A stretch of DNA of 64,000 nt from Leishmania infantum JPCM5 (lineage: Eukaryota; Euglenozoa; Kinetoplastea; Trypanosomatida; Trypanosomatidae), in the NCBI RefSeq assembly GCF_000002875.2, contig NC_009398.2, positions 67,001 to 131,000 on the forward strand. Direction: 5' to 3'. Below are positions 57,301 to 64,000 of this stretch, piece by piece. The position numbers and the translations under genes are program-made. The notes under the pieces are model-generated. The model made no database searches. It was not told where the DNA came from and saw only the letters and a list, made by a program, of their open reading frames with translations. Position 1 is the first letter of the stretch, and each line of letters opens with the position of its first letter.

Positions 57301-60118
57301 CACAGCCTCGGCACCGACGTACTCCGCTGCAGAGGCGGCACGCAACACCGCTGAAAGTTTGCTGCAGTTACGTCGACAACGGCAGCCAGCAGGGCTCACG
57401 TACGTGCAGCTGTATGAGCGGGGGCGCTCCTTGCATCTTAGGGCGCCCGCGAGCGTGTGGCGCCCCAGCTCGGCGACAAGAGCCGTTATCGCAGGCGGCA
57501 TGCGGGCATGGCAGGCCGCCCCTACTCCCATTCGCGAGGGTGTCTGCGGCAGAGATGCGGCATCCCCGCGCAGCGCGGTGGTGTGGCGGCTAACAGGAGC
57601 CCCGCGACCGCGCGTTACTGAGGAGGGACGTGCAGTTCGGCAGCAGGAGCAGTGGGAGCTCCCCCTCATATCGACGCCTCATGAAGCGGTGGCTGCTCGT
57701 CGGTTGTCCGAGCCTTCCCCGTATCAGCCGCGTCGTCTGTCCGCCGCCGGTATTCGCGGCGGGATGGCAAGCGATGCTTCATCAAGCGCACCAACGGATG
57801 CGGCGCGTCAGACCGAGTATGCAGTCGAAAGCGTGCGTGCCAGTAATGTCGTACAAGCACAGTCGTCGCCATCCCTCTCTGGAACACCGCCATCGTCGTC
57901 GCCCTTCTCGCTGCCGCCTCCACCGCCCACAGTAGCCACCGCTCCCCGTCATGCCGCACCGACAGCCCCGTCGATGAAGAATGCAGCAGAGGAAGGCGCC
58001 GGGGACGACGACGAAGCCTGCAAGCCGTTGGAAGCGCGTGACAAGGCGGCCTCGACAGCGCACACCTCTGAGCTGGCACATGGCATAACCTCATTGGGGC
58101 ACGTTGGCTTCAGCGCGACAGCAGCGGCAGGGGAAGAAGGTGCCACTCAGGGTCGAGACGAGACGGAGCAGGGCGAAGAGAGCGATGGGGAGGGCTTGTT
58201 GAGGACCAGATCGGATGCCGCTAGCCGCAGCGCTCTGCGCGTCTCGGCCCCTACTCCAGCGCCCTCGCAGTCGCCACAGCAGCCACCAGGAGCTTCACTG
58301 CAGCGCACCCCCGCCGATGTCACTCCAACGGCTGCCTCCACGGTTGCCGATGCAGAGCATCATCATGCGGCGAAGACAACTCAACTTCTGCCCACCCCGC
58401 CTGGTGACGAACCTGAGCACGGCCCTCAGCCGCAGCCACTGTTACCATCACCGCACGCGCTCGGGCCTCTTCAGGTAGTCCTTTCCGAAGAGGGTGAAGC
58501 AAATGCAGCGGGGCTCGTAGAGCCCCACGCTGGCAGCGATGATGCAGCACAGCTCCTCTCGCAACAAGGCCCTACTGAGCCGTTCAGGGGAGACCAAGCA
58601 GCAACAGGAAAAACCGAACGTGGACACGGATTCGTCTTAGCTGTCGTGGGGACTGCAGAGATGAGCCACACCGTTGCCAGTAACCTTGGTGCGCGCACAC
58701 CTGGGACAGCGGCGAATCCCTACGGCAGCATCGATGCGGCTGGTCAGGGCCAGGATGTTGGGGTGCGTACCAGCCGTGCGGGGACACCTGTGGATCAGGA
58801 AAGTCTCTTGAGTCCCGACACGGATGCAGCGCTGCTCTCCATCTTTCCCGCGCCACCCATGGCGAGTGAAGTGCACGCTGGGCATTGCACCCCCTCAGCC
58901 CCGTCTCCGTTTTCGCCGGCGACGGCGGTGTCTGCTTTTACTATCGCTTCCGCGTCAGGACTTGCTACAAGCGCGGATATACGTTGCCAGTCAGGGGCAC
59001 CGAGCACCCATCAACTGTCACACTTACACGTTGCTGATGAAAGCCCTGCCCCTCTACCACAGCCGGCCCAGCTTACTCCTCAGCCATCACCGAGAGCCGC
59101 AGAACCACGCGCAGGCGCAGCGAGTGCAGCGGATGGCAACGATCGCGTCATACCCCCACCCCCGAAGCAGCAGCAGCGACGTGAGGTACTGGAGAACCGC
59201 ATCGCACGGCTCGAAGCGACACTGATGCTGCAGCGACAGCAGCGGCAGCAGATCGAGCTAAGTCGCTTTCGGGACCACGACCACGACAAGGAAGTGTCGG
59301 CGGACTACTTCGAGGCTGCAACGGATGGCGACGAGGATCTCTTGCGGAGCGCCTGTGGAAAAGGCGTAGAGTTGCGAAGGCGTAATATGCAATCATCCCA
59401 GCCACGCGGGCGGGGTCGCAGTGTCGATAGCGTTGGAGGCCGCAGCGCTGTCGCTCTCAGCGCAAAGGGAAGAGGAGCGTCAGGGCAAGCCCAGAGGAGT
59501 ATGCTATCGGCGCCGCAGGCACAGGATCACCATCTGCTCGCGCCAGCGTCTGCCATCTACTGGGCGGCTCGACCTGGATTCTGCGCTAGCGGCGGCGCCA
59601 GGGGCACTGGGGCTGTCCGCAGACGTGGTCTACGCGACGCAGCTGCTCCTTCTGCCCCGCACATGGACCACGGCAACCGGAGCGGCTTGGCGGTTGCCTT
59701 ACCCTCCCAGGAAGCTGTTTCTGCAAGCGCGGCACCTGGCGCCAGCATTGCGTCGTACACGCGGCTTGCATATCGTCGGTATGGCTCGGCGGCTGCGTTC
59801 GCGGTCGCGACGCCGGCAGATCCGAGGTACAGCCACGCCACTACGTCTTTCCTAATAAGCGCGGACTGGCGCTATCAGCGCATGTACGTGGATAGCATGT
59901 ACTTCCCGGAAGCAACCGCTGGCAGCGCATCGCGGGGTGCCGAAGCGGCAAGCGAAGCTCACAAAGAGGAGAGCAGCTGGTTGGAAGCCACCAGTGGCGC
60001 GCCAGAGGATCCGGCAAACAGCGAAAGCGGACGGGCCACACCGGCCGCAGCTGTGCGACGCGCCTCCTCTGCGAACAACCGCGATGCTGATGTCTTTGTA
60101 TGTCGGCCTCTTCGCTGA
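51383..60118 (+). CDS. Giant low-complexity protein with 14-residue tandem repeats
   Basis: The protein has 2911 residues in one uninterrupted frame; I do not recognise it. The N-terminus 'MHNGHHRKIDGHLDSIEDYL' is followed by a basic patch. Residues about 467-774 are 22 tandem copies of a 14-residue unit, RLEAASGADVPTPS or RLETASGADVATPL. Most of the remainder is Ser-, Ala-, Pro- and Glu-rich disorder. More structured parts are 'RLWARRQGARAAQQLLALRK' with following basic residues (nt about 54105-54240), 'RQPAGLTYVQLYERGRSLHL' (nt about 57388), a coiled coil 'EVLENRIARLEATLMLQRQQ' (nt 59185-59245), and an aromatic C-terminal block 'SYTRLAYRRYGSAAAFAV' to 'ADWRYQRMYVDSMYFPEA' (nt 59750-59915). 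No signal peptide or membrane helix is visible. Repetitive trypanosomatid proteins of this kind are often cytoskeletal or antigenic, but that is only a class tendency. The upstream frame at 51229 overlaps the start. Confidence 0.8.
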   Translation: MHNGHHRKIDGHLDSIEDYLRRMARPPRTRYDPPSLHQVPRTAFFLVSSSHEGGPSYQSANEQAGLQASTAYNMPPSCAGLLSTPASTLAAPRAMRDSTAVRTAAAHHADPASALFTGIRPPTSSLTRLPRALAEAAPPHTAALLSSRAKFPSFSQQETTHMHRRGCSNDSSSSTSASETAHEKGTTPVSNSTAASSLLIPAVRPPPLASLEGAAAAREQAAVVPARRRSYGPRSPSPFASSQDKSRGRSMRAILEGLEEHLRASPLLSRSPQQMDSDRHPGSSRHPHERSSVHPTSLPQWGITELPHYREDDSAARERAVHIMGDLATATSPMADDHLSSLLSSLGGSPNSCETPFRRRLRHLDHLLGDGAAHRDATSTPRSCYRHDDISALAGTYGSSEPRATRCRDPPAAEESLTKRRLLPAESRTATGTLAVPPIAQPTSMPSVFYANVPDEKPHLRRAYTARLETASGADVATPLRLEAASGADVPTPSRLEAASGADVPTPSRLEAASGADVATPLRLETASGADVPTPSRLEAVSGVDVATPLRLETASGADVPTPSRLEAASGADVATPLRLETASGADVATPLRLEAASGADVPTPSRLEAASGADVPTPSRLEAASGADVATPLRLETASGADVPTPSRLEAVSGVDVATPLRLETASGADVPTPSRLEAASGVDVATPLRLETASGADVPTPSRLEAASGVDVATPLRLETASGADVPTPSRLEAASGVDVATPLRLEAASGADVPTPSRLETASGADVSTPARGGAEDNAAAGNLGLQDKVSVDASRLSRSLGVSDGSEGLPGAERHRGVDEANEAVGLDAEGDVLATLNTFRSADVHDSPIPSSLQQQEQLSVGSVSTELTALTVISIEGGLCGPSRSGRGDVSNEEDVSGGRCLATRLWARRQGARAAQQLLALRKRERQHRQSVVKREVEGRYAIRLREASDAADVGLEWLRGADEDTVTATSFTLSSSPSRLVRQLPHRVKDGSRSETVGSRRIDRLADDGATAEVSRYESRSSGSGRTLSSSKSSMSVIDDAEQQRAFKRACPVGREAQALVPSFEVATGAAAEDAAMAERHDSPAASLTGAPGTAVCEVGQPGGTPAPEGAIARAGDERTQQQESDYAATTDLAVKPTAAAKEDVSPPSPHKLLSSHLKGALSCSVEAAADTPVDETVHAAAAAPQGDDGVSNAHVADAPMPRPPPSPLEGHSSPPSDLWTLDKGESEGDGGEEETEAMMTSEGHKRSSGNDEYEGSKHASGGSSSAGRSIPSGAGPLPARAAATAADNDAQPPSPSSGDKRISSSISSASSSSSVFIVQRIGAQPHLSPSASADASSTGTEGATVDVGHTDASSATAFKWVRASSAAAADDVAEYPPVAGAGMEHAQARTDAGVQANLEERGGSDGGAGSSRNAAGNEDDRGSGRSHSAGAAVFVDVQFLCEKDSAVDERAKKDGDVLRPSHLAPQPAEPSLPPYATARTSTDVPVPARGAATAMTTSPSVTTTTTPLSNDHGAQHSTAVRSPAPESITAHRHTDEEQPRSRRNARTTSSSGASSGSFFYSLPRQGTARAMSSDERREQLLLHQANTTGEITSPVHRRTEAAPAPHAWHQRPWEQPRTDEDTGSTAADVSFLREAWHGGCSSDVGGGIRPDDHSQRASTRGSMRGCSSGSRDSAEDAARHSAAVPAAPKQPAISWTIPLDWADSLDEMDSRYPSAAHATPDVSIVSSVPSSAATHSDRCASARASHRYQKTRGRAPRRRLPPHLRPGRPWAHLLTRGLRAVFFSASSSSTGSNDGRGEACAHAAKHATGPGEAACADAGAQATSFTAVLSAVPRRSGPWYATPAQGTKKEHHAAPVVLAKAAPRQPRRSVCKVSAAHNAEKARGFEEWTRPGAGTQSIDVLRESASSYATVNRSKVPTTTTYATPGRRWPAGFGVSPSPVRTRTLPPPPCSAASAATATGLQTRTASAPTYSAAEAARNTAESLLQLRRQRQPAGLTYVQLYERGRSLHLRAPASVWRPSSATRAVIAGGMRAWQAAPTPIREGVCGRDAASPRSAVVWRLTGAPRPRVTEEGRAVRQQEQWELPLISTPHEAVAARRLSEPSPYQPRRLSAAGIRGGMASDASSSAPTDAARQTEYAVESVRASNVVQAQSSPSLSGTPPSSSPFSLPPPPPTVATAPRHAAPTAPSMKNAAEEGAGDDDEACKPLEARDKAASTAHTSELAHGITSLGHVGFSATAAAGEEGATQGRDETEQGEESDGEGLLRTRSDAASRSALRVSAPTPAPSQSPQQPPGASLQRTPADVTPTAASTVADAEHHHAAKTTQLLPTPPGDEPEHGPQPQPLLPSPHALGPLQVVLSEEGEANAAGLVEPHAGSDDAAQLLSQQGPTEPFRGDQAATGKTERGHGFVLAVVGTAEMSHTVASNLGARTPGTAANPYGSIDAAGQGQDVGVRTSRAGTPVDQESLLSPDTDAALLSIFPAPPMASEVHAGHCTPSAPSPFSPATAVSAFTIASASGLATSADIRCQSGAPSTHQLSHLHVADESPAPLPQPAQLTPQPSPRAAEPRAGAASAADGNDRVIPPPPKQQQRREVLENRIARLEATLMLQRQQRQQIELSRFRDHDHDKEVSADYFEAATDGDEDLLRSACGKGVELRRRNMQSSQPRGRGRSVDSVGGRSAVALSAKGRGASGQAQRSMLSAPQAQDHHLLAPASAIYWAARPGFCASGGARGTGAVRRRGLRDAAAPSAPHMDHGNRSGLAVALPSQEAVSASAAPGASIASYTRLAYRRYGSAAAFAVATPADPRYSHATTSFLISADWRYQRMYVDSMYFPEATAGSASRGAEAASEAHKEESSWLEATSGAPEDPANSESGRATPAAAVRRASSANNRDADVFVCRPLR
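52781..53704 (+). repeat. 22 x 42-bp in-frame tandem repeat array with a 336-bp higher-order duplication
   Basis: Units begin CGTCTCGAGRCAGYCTCCGG and run exactly 42 bp. The main variants end in GTGCCGACTCCCTCG or GTYGCGACACCGCTG. Units 1-8 (52781-53116) and 9-16 (53117-53452) have the same order of variants, including the rare GATGTT form at units 1 and 9 and the GTCTCCGGCGTA form at units 6 and 14. They differ at one base in unit 8 versus 16. Units 16-20 alternate two variants, and unit 22 is diverged (TCCACACCAGCC). Confidence 0.95.
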
Positions 60119-60473
60119 AGCAGCGAGGAACTAAAAAAGTCGTGCCGCTATGAGCGTCTGCTCATCCCGCCGCCTGCCCACGCGCAAGGCGAAGAGGCGA
60201 GGGGCGCATGTTTTGTTGCTGTTGTTGTTGCTGCGTGTACGTCCTTGTGTCAGTGGGCCGTGGGGTGTTGTAGTCATCGCTCGTCATCCATCAATGATCA
60301 CCACTGCCACGGCTAATGCCACCATCGTCCGCCGTGGGTGCGAGGCGCGCCCGGTCTTCGCACGAACGCGAACCGAGGGCGCCCTATCGAACTTCATATC
60401 TGAAGCTCTCGTGGACATACACAGAGAGAGAAAGAGGGGAGGGCGGTGGCGCAAGGCGCAGCTCTGGTGCGGC

Positions 60474-60489
60474 GGGGGGGGGGGGGGGG
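60474..60489 (+). repeat. G16 homopolymer in the 3' region of the giant gene
   Basis: Sixteen consecutive G residues on the sense strand, about 355 nt after the stop codon. The same length as the run after threonine synthase. Confidence 0.85.
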
Positions 60490-61412
60490 TGAAGGTCACT
60501 CTGATCCTACTCCCTTTCGCATATAACTTACGAGTGTTGTCCACCTGCTTACTCCCCCTCCCCTGCCTCTCCGCCGCATCCGAATCGATGATCACTTCTC
60601 GTAGGCGGCGACGGCGACGTGTGCACTGGGACACCATCATCGTCACCACTACTCGCCCCTCCACTCTCTAGACGACACAGCACCGTCTCTGCCTGCAGCG
60701 CATGAAGCACACACGACCACGTCTGTGCGGGTCTGTCTCTACCTCCCTGCGTATCTTCACATATCTGCTCCATTGAAACCGCACGCACACACACCTCTCT
60801 CCCTCCGCGCACGCGCGCCAACCTCCCCCCCCCTCCCCTGTCTCTGCCTCGTCCATAACGACGAGCACACATAGCGCTTTACACCTTCGCGGGTGCCTCT
60901 TTTCCGGTTCCTCTGTTCTCTCTTCACGGTCTCTCTGCGCACCTGGACAGCTGCGTACACGTACAGGAAGACTCCATTTTCAGCTCCTCTATACATATAC
61001 CTACGCATCTATCTTTACCCACAAATCAAAGAGCGCCTGCACGCTCTCCTCCTCCTCCTCCTCCTCCCCCCCCACACACCTCTTCCTCCGGCGCAACGAC
61101 TCCTGCTGCTGCTGTTTCAGTTGTCCCTCCCCCCTCCCTCGCATCGTCGCACACGCACGCTTTCGTGTTCCGCCACCTTTTGGGTGAGCGCACGTCTACC
61201 GCGGACGGAAGTCTCCATCTCTTTTCAGTTATCTTGTGGGTTGTCCCTGAGGTCCTTGGTTGTCGACGCTGTGCATCCGACTCCCCTACTCTTGCGCCCA
61301 CTCTGCGCTCAGCGTGCGACCGCAACACCTGCAGCCACACACACACACACTTCCAAGAAGAGAAACTTCAAGAGGAAGAAGAGCGAGCTGCGCTTGTCCT
61401 ATTTGCCTGGTC

Positions 61413-61451
61413 GGCTTGCTTCTCCTCTTTTCATTTTCACGTGCGCACGAG
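61413..61451 (+). promoter_or_regulatory. Candidate trans-splice acceptor for the CTL-like transporter
   Basis: The tract GCTTGCTTCTCCTCTTTTCA and TTTTCAC is followed by the first AG at 61450-61451. The next ATG is 61478, giving a leader of about 26 nt. Confidence 0.5.
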
Positions 61452-61477
61452 CAAGGGCACGCGTGCTGTGCGCCATC

Positions 61478-63301
61478 ATGTCCCACCCAACTGCACGTGG
61501 GGCAGGCGAGAAGGCGCCGCTGGTGCGTGGTAACTTCTCTGAGACTCACGGGGACCCCTACGTAGAGGAGCTGGGACCTGGCGCCCCCGTGTATACTGCC
61601 TCGCTTATCAGAGACGATCGCACGAGTCGAACGTCTGGCACCATCTCTACTGTCGACTGTGATCCCACCGATGACGACGCCGACTGGAACGTGGAGAAGG
61701 CCAAGCTGAGAAATTGCCGTAACGCGAAGCAGCAGCAGACGCACCACACCTTCCTCACGTCCAGTGGGCAGCCCTCCAACAATGAGCTATGGCGCTTCCG
61801 CGCGCGCGGCTGCCAGGACTGTTGGGCAGCGCTGTTCTTCATGGCACTCATCATGGTCGTATTGCTCTGGGGTATGGAACAGGTGTGGCAGCTGCAGCTG
61901 ACGGAGCGCGACCTCGCCGTGATCGCTGGTGTCGCCGAGGGGAAGGGCTACGCAGACTCACACGCCGGCGCCGCTGTGGCGGGCGGCTCTGTCCACGGTA
62001 AAGTGCTGCATGGCGTGGCTGCGCTGCGTGCTGGTGTGGCGGCTCTGTGGGCCGGGATGGAGGGTTTGGCGCCTCCAGCGGAAGCGCACAACAGCGACGC
62101 CTCCTCGCCCTCCTCCTACGCTGGGATGATCGGGGCTGTCGTGCGAGCACTGATATGGTGTGCAACGGCGGCAACCACCACCATCCTGGTGGCGTACGGC
62201 GGTCTTCTTCTCATCGCCGTCTACCCCCGCCAGCTTATATTCATCCAGTCCGCCGTCGCATCGATGTTGTCTGCTGCTTTCGCCGGCGTGGCCCTTGCCC
62301 AAGGCGCGGGCCTGATGGCAATGCTCTTCGCCTTGTTGGCGTTCACGCCGCTTCTATGGATCTACCTCATTCAGGACCGGATTCCCTTCACCACCACGAT
62401 GCTGTGCGCCACCGTGTCGGTCCTGCGACGTCATCGCAGCCTCTTCGCTATCTCCCTCGGCTCCGCTATCGCAAGCTGGTGCTTCGTCATGGCGGCGGTG
62501 GTGTGCGTGCTGCCGAGCGTGCTGCGCCTTCTCGCCGGCACGGCGTCTAGCGCGAATATAGCCTATCCCATCATCCTCGTCGTCTGTGTTTTCTGGGTCC
62601 AGGAGGCGCTAAGCGCACTCGTGCATGTGACCGTGTGCGGCGTGGTAGCCACGTGGTACTTCGCCGGTGAGGGGAACATGCCATCCTTCCCCGTGCAGAC
62701 CTCGTTTCAGCGCGCCACCACGACGAGTTTTGGCTCGGTCTGCCTGGGCTCCCTCATCAACGCCATCGCGTCCTTTGTTCGCTTCCTTATTGATACGGTG
62801 CGCACCAGCAGCGACGGCGACAACTTCTGGATGTGCATCATGAGCTGCCTGGTGGGCTGCATCGAGGACTTGGTGCGGTACTTCAACCATTATGCCTTCG
62901 TTCACGTGGCAGTGTACGGGTGCGGCTACGTCGACGCCGCCAAGGAGACCTGGGTGCTTGTGAAGCAGTGTGCCTTCTCCGCGATATTCAACGATCTGTT
63001 GACGGGGCAGGTTATTGGCATTCTCGCCTTCATGAGCGCAGTGCTGGTGGCCCTCTTGACGGCGCTCGTGACGTGGAATGCAGCGGCGGTGGCGCTGATG
63101 TTTTTCATGTCACTGATCGTGAGCAGCATCTTCTACAGTCCGGTAAGCTCGTGCGTGGCAACGATCTATGTGTGCTTTGCGGAGGTTCCGGTGGGGCTGC
63201 AGCTCTCGTTTCCGGAGCTGTACGCCGCCCTTGTGGACGCCGATGCCGGCTATACGCAGCGCCGTGAGGAGGCCAGCGTGTACGGCACCGCTCTTGTCTA
63301 A
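61478..63301 (+). CDS. Choline transporter-like protein (CTL/SLC44/Pns1 family)
   Basis: The protein has 607 residues. A polar N-terminus of about 110 residues is followed by 'WAALFFMALIMVVLLWGMEQ' (first membrane helix). A large non-membrane loop of about 90 residues, rich in Ala and Gly, comes next. About nine further hydrophobic segments follow, the usual layout of the CTL family. The strongest family landmarks are in the second half: 'VATWYFAGEGNMPSF', 'TTSFGSVCLGSLINAIASFV' (the FGS...GSL motif) and 'VRYFNHYAFVHVAVYGCGYV' followed by DAAKETWVLV (the .N..AYV..AI.G..F..SA motif), plus the C-terminal 'SFPELYAAL' segment. Animal members transport choline or ethanolamine; in protists the substrate is unknown. 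It is probably at the plasma membrane or an endosomal membrane. The start is the first ATG after the acceptor; upstream in-frame sequence is pyrimidine-rich leader. Confidence 0.8.
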   Translation: MSHPTARGAGEKAPLVRGNFSETHGDPYVEELGPGAPVYTASLIRDDRTSRTSGTISTVDCDPTDDDADWNVEKAKLRNCRNAKQQQTHHTFLTSSGQPSNNELWRFRARGCQDCWAALFFMALIMVVLLWGMEQVWQLQLTERDLAVIAGVAEGKGYADSHAGAAVAGGSVHGKVLHGVAALRAGVAALWAGMEGLAPPAEAHNSDASSPSSYAGMIGAVVRALIWCATAATTTILVAYGGLLLIAVYPRQLIFIQSAVASMLSAAFAGVALAQGAGLMAMLFALLAFTPLLWIYLIQDRIPFTTTMLCATVSVLRRHRSLFAISLGSAIASWCFVMAAVVCVLPSVLRLLAGTASSANIAYPIILVVCVFWVQEALSALVHVTVCGVVATWYFAGEGNMPSFPVQTSFQRATTTSFGSVCLGSLINAIASFVRFLIDTVRTSSDGDNFWMCIMSCLVGCIEDLVRYFNHYAFVHVAVYGCGYVDAAKETWVLVKQCAFSAIFNDLLTGQVIGILAFMSAVLVALLTALVTWNAAAVALMFFMSLIVSSIFYSPVSSCVATIYVCFAEVPVGLQLSFPELYAALVDADAGYTQRREEASVYGTALV

Positions 63302-64000
63302 GTCTCCGTGCACCCACGTACACGTGGCCTTGAAGAGGCGAGGAGCGACATGGGGTTCGGAAGGGAAAGAGAGAAAGCGGGGGTGGTCGTGCCGCGGTCA
63401 GAATGCAAGGCGGAATACATATACATGCACATGCATATCTGTATATATGTTCATAGCACAAAAAGGAAATATAAAAGAGGCCCCTGCACACCAGAAGTAG
63501 GCGGGCTGAAACATGACGAGCAAGAAAGGCTTGGTGGTGAGTTTGTTCGGATTTGTGGCGCGTCTGGTGCGCCCCACCCCTCTCCTCCTCCCCCTCCCCC
63601 TCCCCCGTCGTCGTCTTCTTGGCTCGCTTGTTCTTTCCCTTTGCAGCGTAACCCTCTTTTCCTTTATCTCTGAGTAGTATTCCGCACACCACACACCTCT
63701 CTGTCTCTCTCTCTCGCGCGCGCGCACTGCCTTGGTTTTTTTTTGGTGGTTTGTCTGTCCCTGGCTTTCTCTGTGGGGTGCTTAGTGCTGTGTGGCGTGT
63801 GGGCCTTTCTGTTTCAGCGCATGTTGTTTCTCCCGCCCCCATCACTCTCCTCCTCCCTTTGTGTTCCACTTGTGTGGATACAGATGAGCTTGTATGAGCG
63901 TTGTTATCGTCGTGGTCAGTGTCGCCTACGCACCTTTCCTCAGCATGCGCCCGCCGCAGCACGACCATGAGCACCTAAAGGCAGAGAGTACGTGGAAAGA
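63302..64000. other. 3' region of the CTL-like gene to the window edge
   Basis: Contains a TA-rich patch (63417-63445), C/T-rich blocks near 63573-63605 that may serve polyadenylation and trans-splicing of the next gene, and a CT/CG repeat at 63699-63726. No start of a further gene is supported before the edge. Confidence 0.5.

Larger units (their letters stand above)
60119..61477. other. Spacer giant repeat protein - CTL-like transporter
   Basis: Holds a GTTGTTGTTG run near 60214-60231, a 16-base G run (60474-60489), C/T-rich sequence, a CTC run near 61045-61065, and CA runs. The frame upstream of the next gene is open from 60893 but has leader composition. Confidence 0.55.
1..64000 (+). 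other. Interior of one kinetoplastid polycistronic transcription unit
   Basis: All sixteen supported genes are on the + strand. No convergent or divergent strand switch is visible, and both ends lie inside the same-direction array: a truncated gene at the left and 3' untranslated sequence at the right. In trypanosomatids such arrays are transcribed as one precursor and resolved by spliced-leader trans-splicing and polyadenylation. The repeated tract-AG-first-ATG arrangement upstream of the genes fits this. The assignment to Leishmania is inferred from gene content, GC-rich coding sequence and the SIDER2-like repeats. Confidence 0.85.

Noticed and set aside
1..64000. CRISPR arrays, operons with ribosome binding sites, riboswitches
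   Set aside because: The window is eukaryotic. The only regular array is the in-frame 42-bp coding repeat, which has no spacers.
1..64000. tRNA, rRNA, snRNA or spliced-leader RNA genes
   Set aside because: No cloverleaf-type A/B box pairs or known RNA sequences were noticed on either strand by eye. Small snoRNAs cannot be excluded without a computational scan.

Overview
The window looks like nuclear chromosomal DNA of a trypanosomatid, almost certainly Leishmania. All recognisable genes lie on the + strand and none shows evidence of an intron. They are separated by long, pyrimidine-rich, microsatellite-rich spacers. Third codon positions are GC-rich, so shadow ORFs are abundant. For nearly every gene a polypyrimidine tract plus the first AG lies upstream, and the chosen ATG is the first one after it, as expected for spliced-leader trans-splicing. 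Three copies of a SIDER2-like retroposon remnant also point to Leishmania. The whole window reads as the interior of one polycistronic transcription unit, with no strand switch and no tRNA or rRNA gene seen.

Layout. 3-4643: 5'-truncated exocyst subunit Sec5-like. 5617-6045: HINT-type HIT hydrolase. 6700-7218: translocon-associated protein gamma (TRAP-gamma). 9485-11653: VIT/von Willebrand A protein. 12793-14277: divergent CAX-type cation/proton exchanger. 15312-18203: protein with four CCHC zinc knuckles. 19392-20423: COQ11-like atypical short-chain dehydrogenase. 20994-21920: unknown, probably mitochondrial. 22695-23552: 20S proteasome alpha3. 26407-28818: polyamine/amino-acid permease of the POT1/PUT type. 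30621-32756: AAAP amino acid transporter. 37231-40515: inositol hexakisphosphate kinase family. 42907-44937: threonine synthase. 46911-50036: bromodomain plus CW zinc finger protein. 51383-60118: giant low-complexity protein carrying 22 copies of a 42-bp repeat. 61478-63301: choline-transporter-like membrane protein.

The genes are functionally mixed (secretion, protein turnover, transport, amino-acid and inositol metabolism, chromatin reading), as is usual in kinetoplastid transcription units. Control is therefore expected mainly after transcription, through UTRs. The SIDER2-like copies sit downstream of the AAAP transporter (+ orientation), of the inositol phosphate kinase (-) and of threonine synthase (-). 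The last two are identical over 582 bp by eye and are direct repeats around threonine synthase. The first is inverted relative to them across the inositol phosphate kinase.

Most notable observations: (1) a bromodomain and a CW zinc finger in one protein, a candidate dual histone-mark reader; (2) a CAX-like exchanger whose second catalytic motif has lost its glutamate and gained one at the neighbouring Asn position; (3) the homogenised SIDER2 trio, which could drive local amplification; (4) a 42-bp protein repeat array built from a 336-bp higher-order duplication; (5) four widely spaced zinc knuckles in one large protein. Family assignments come from reading motifs by eye and no database search was run.
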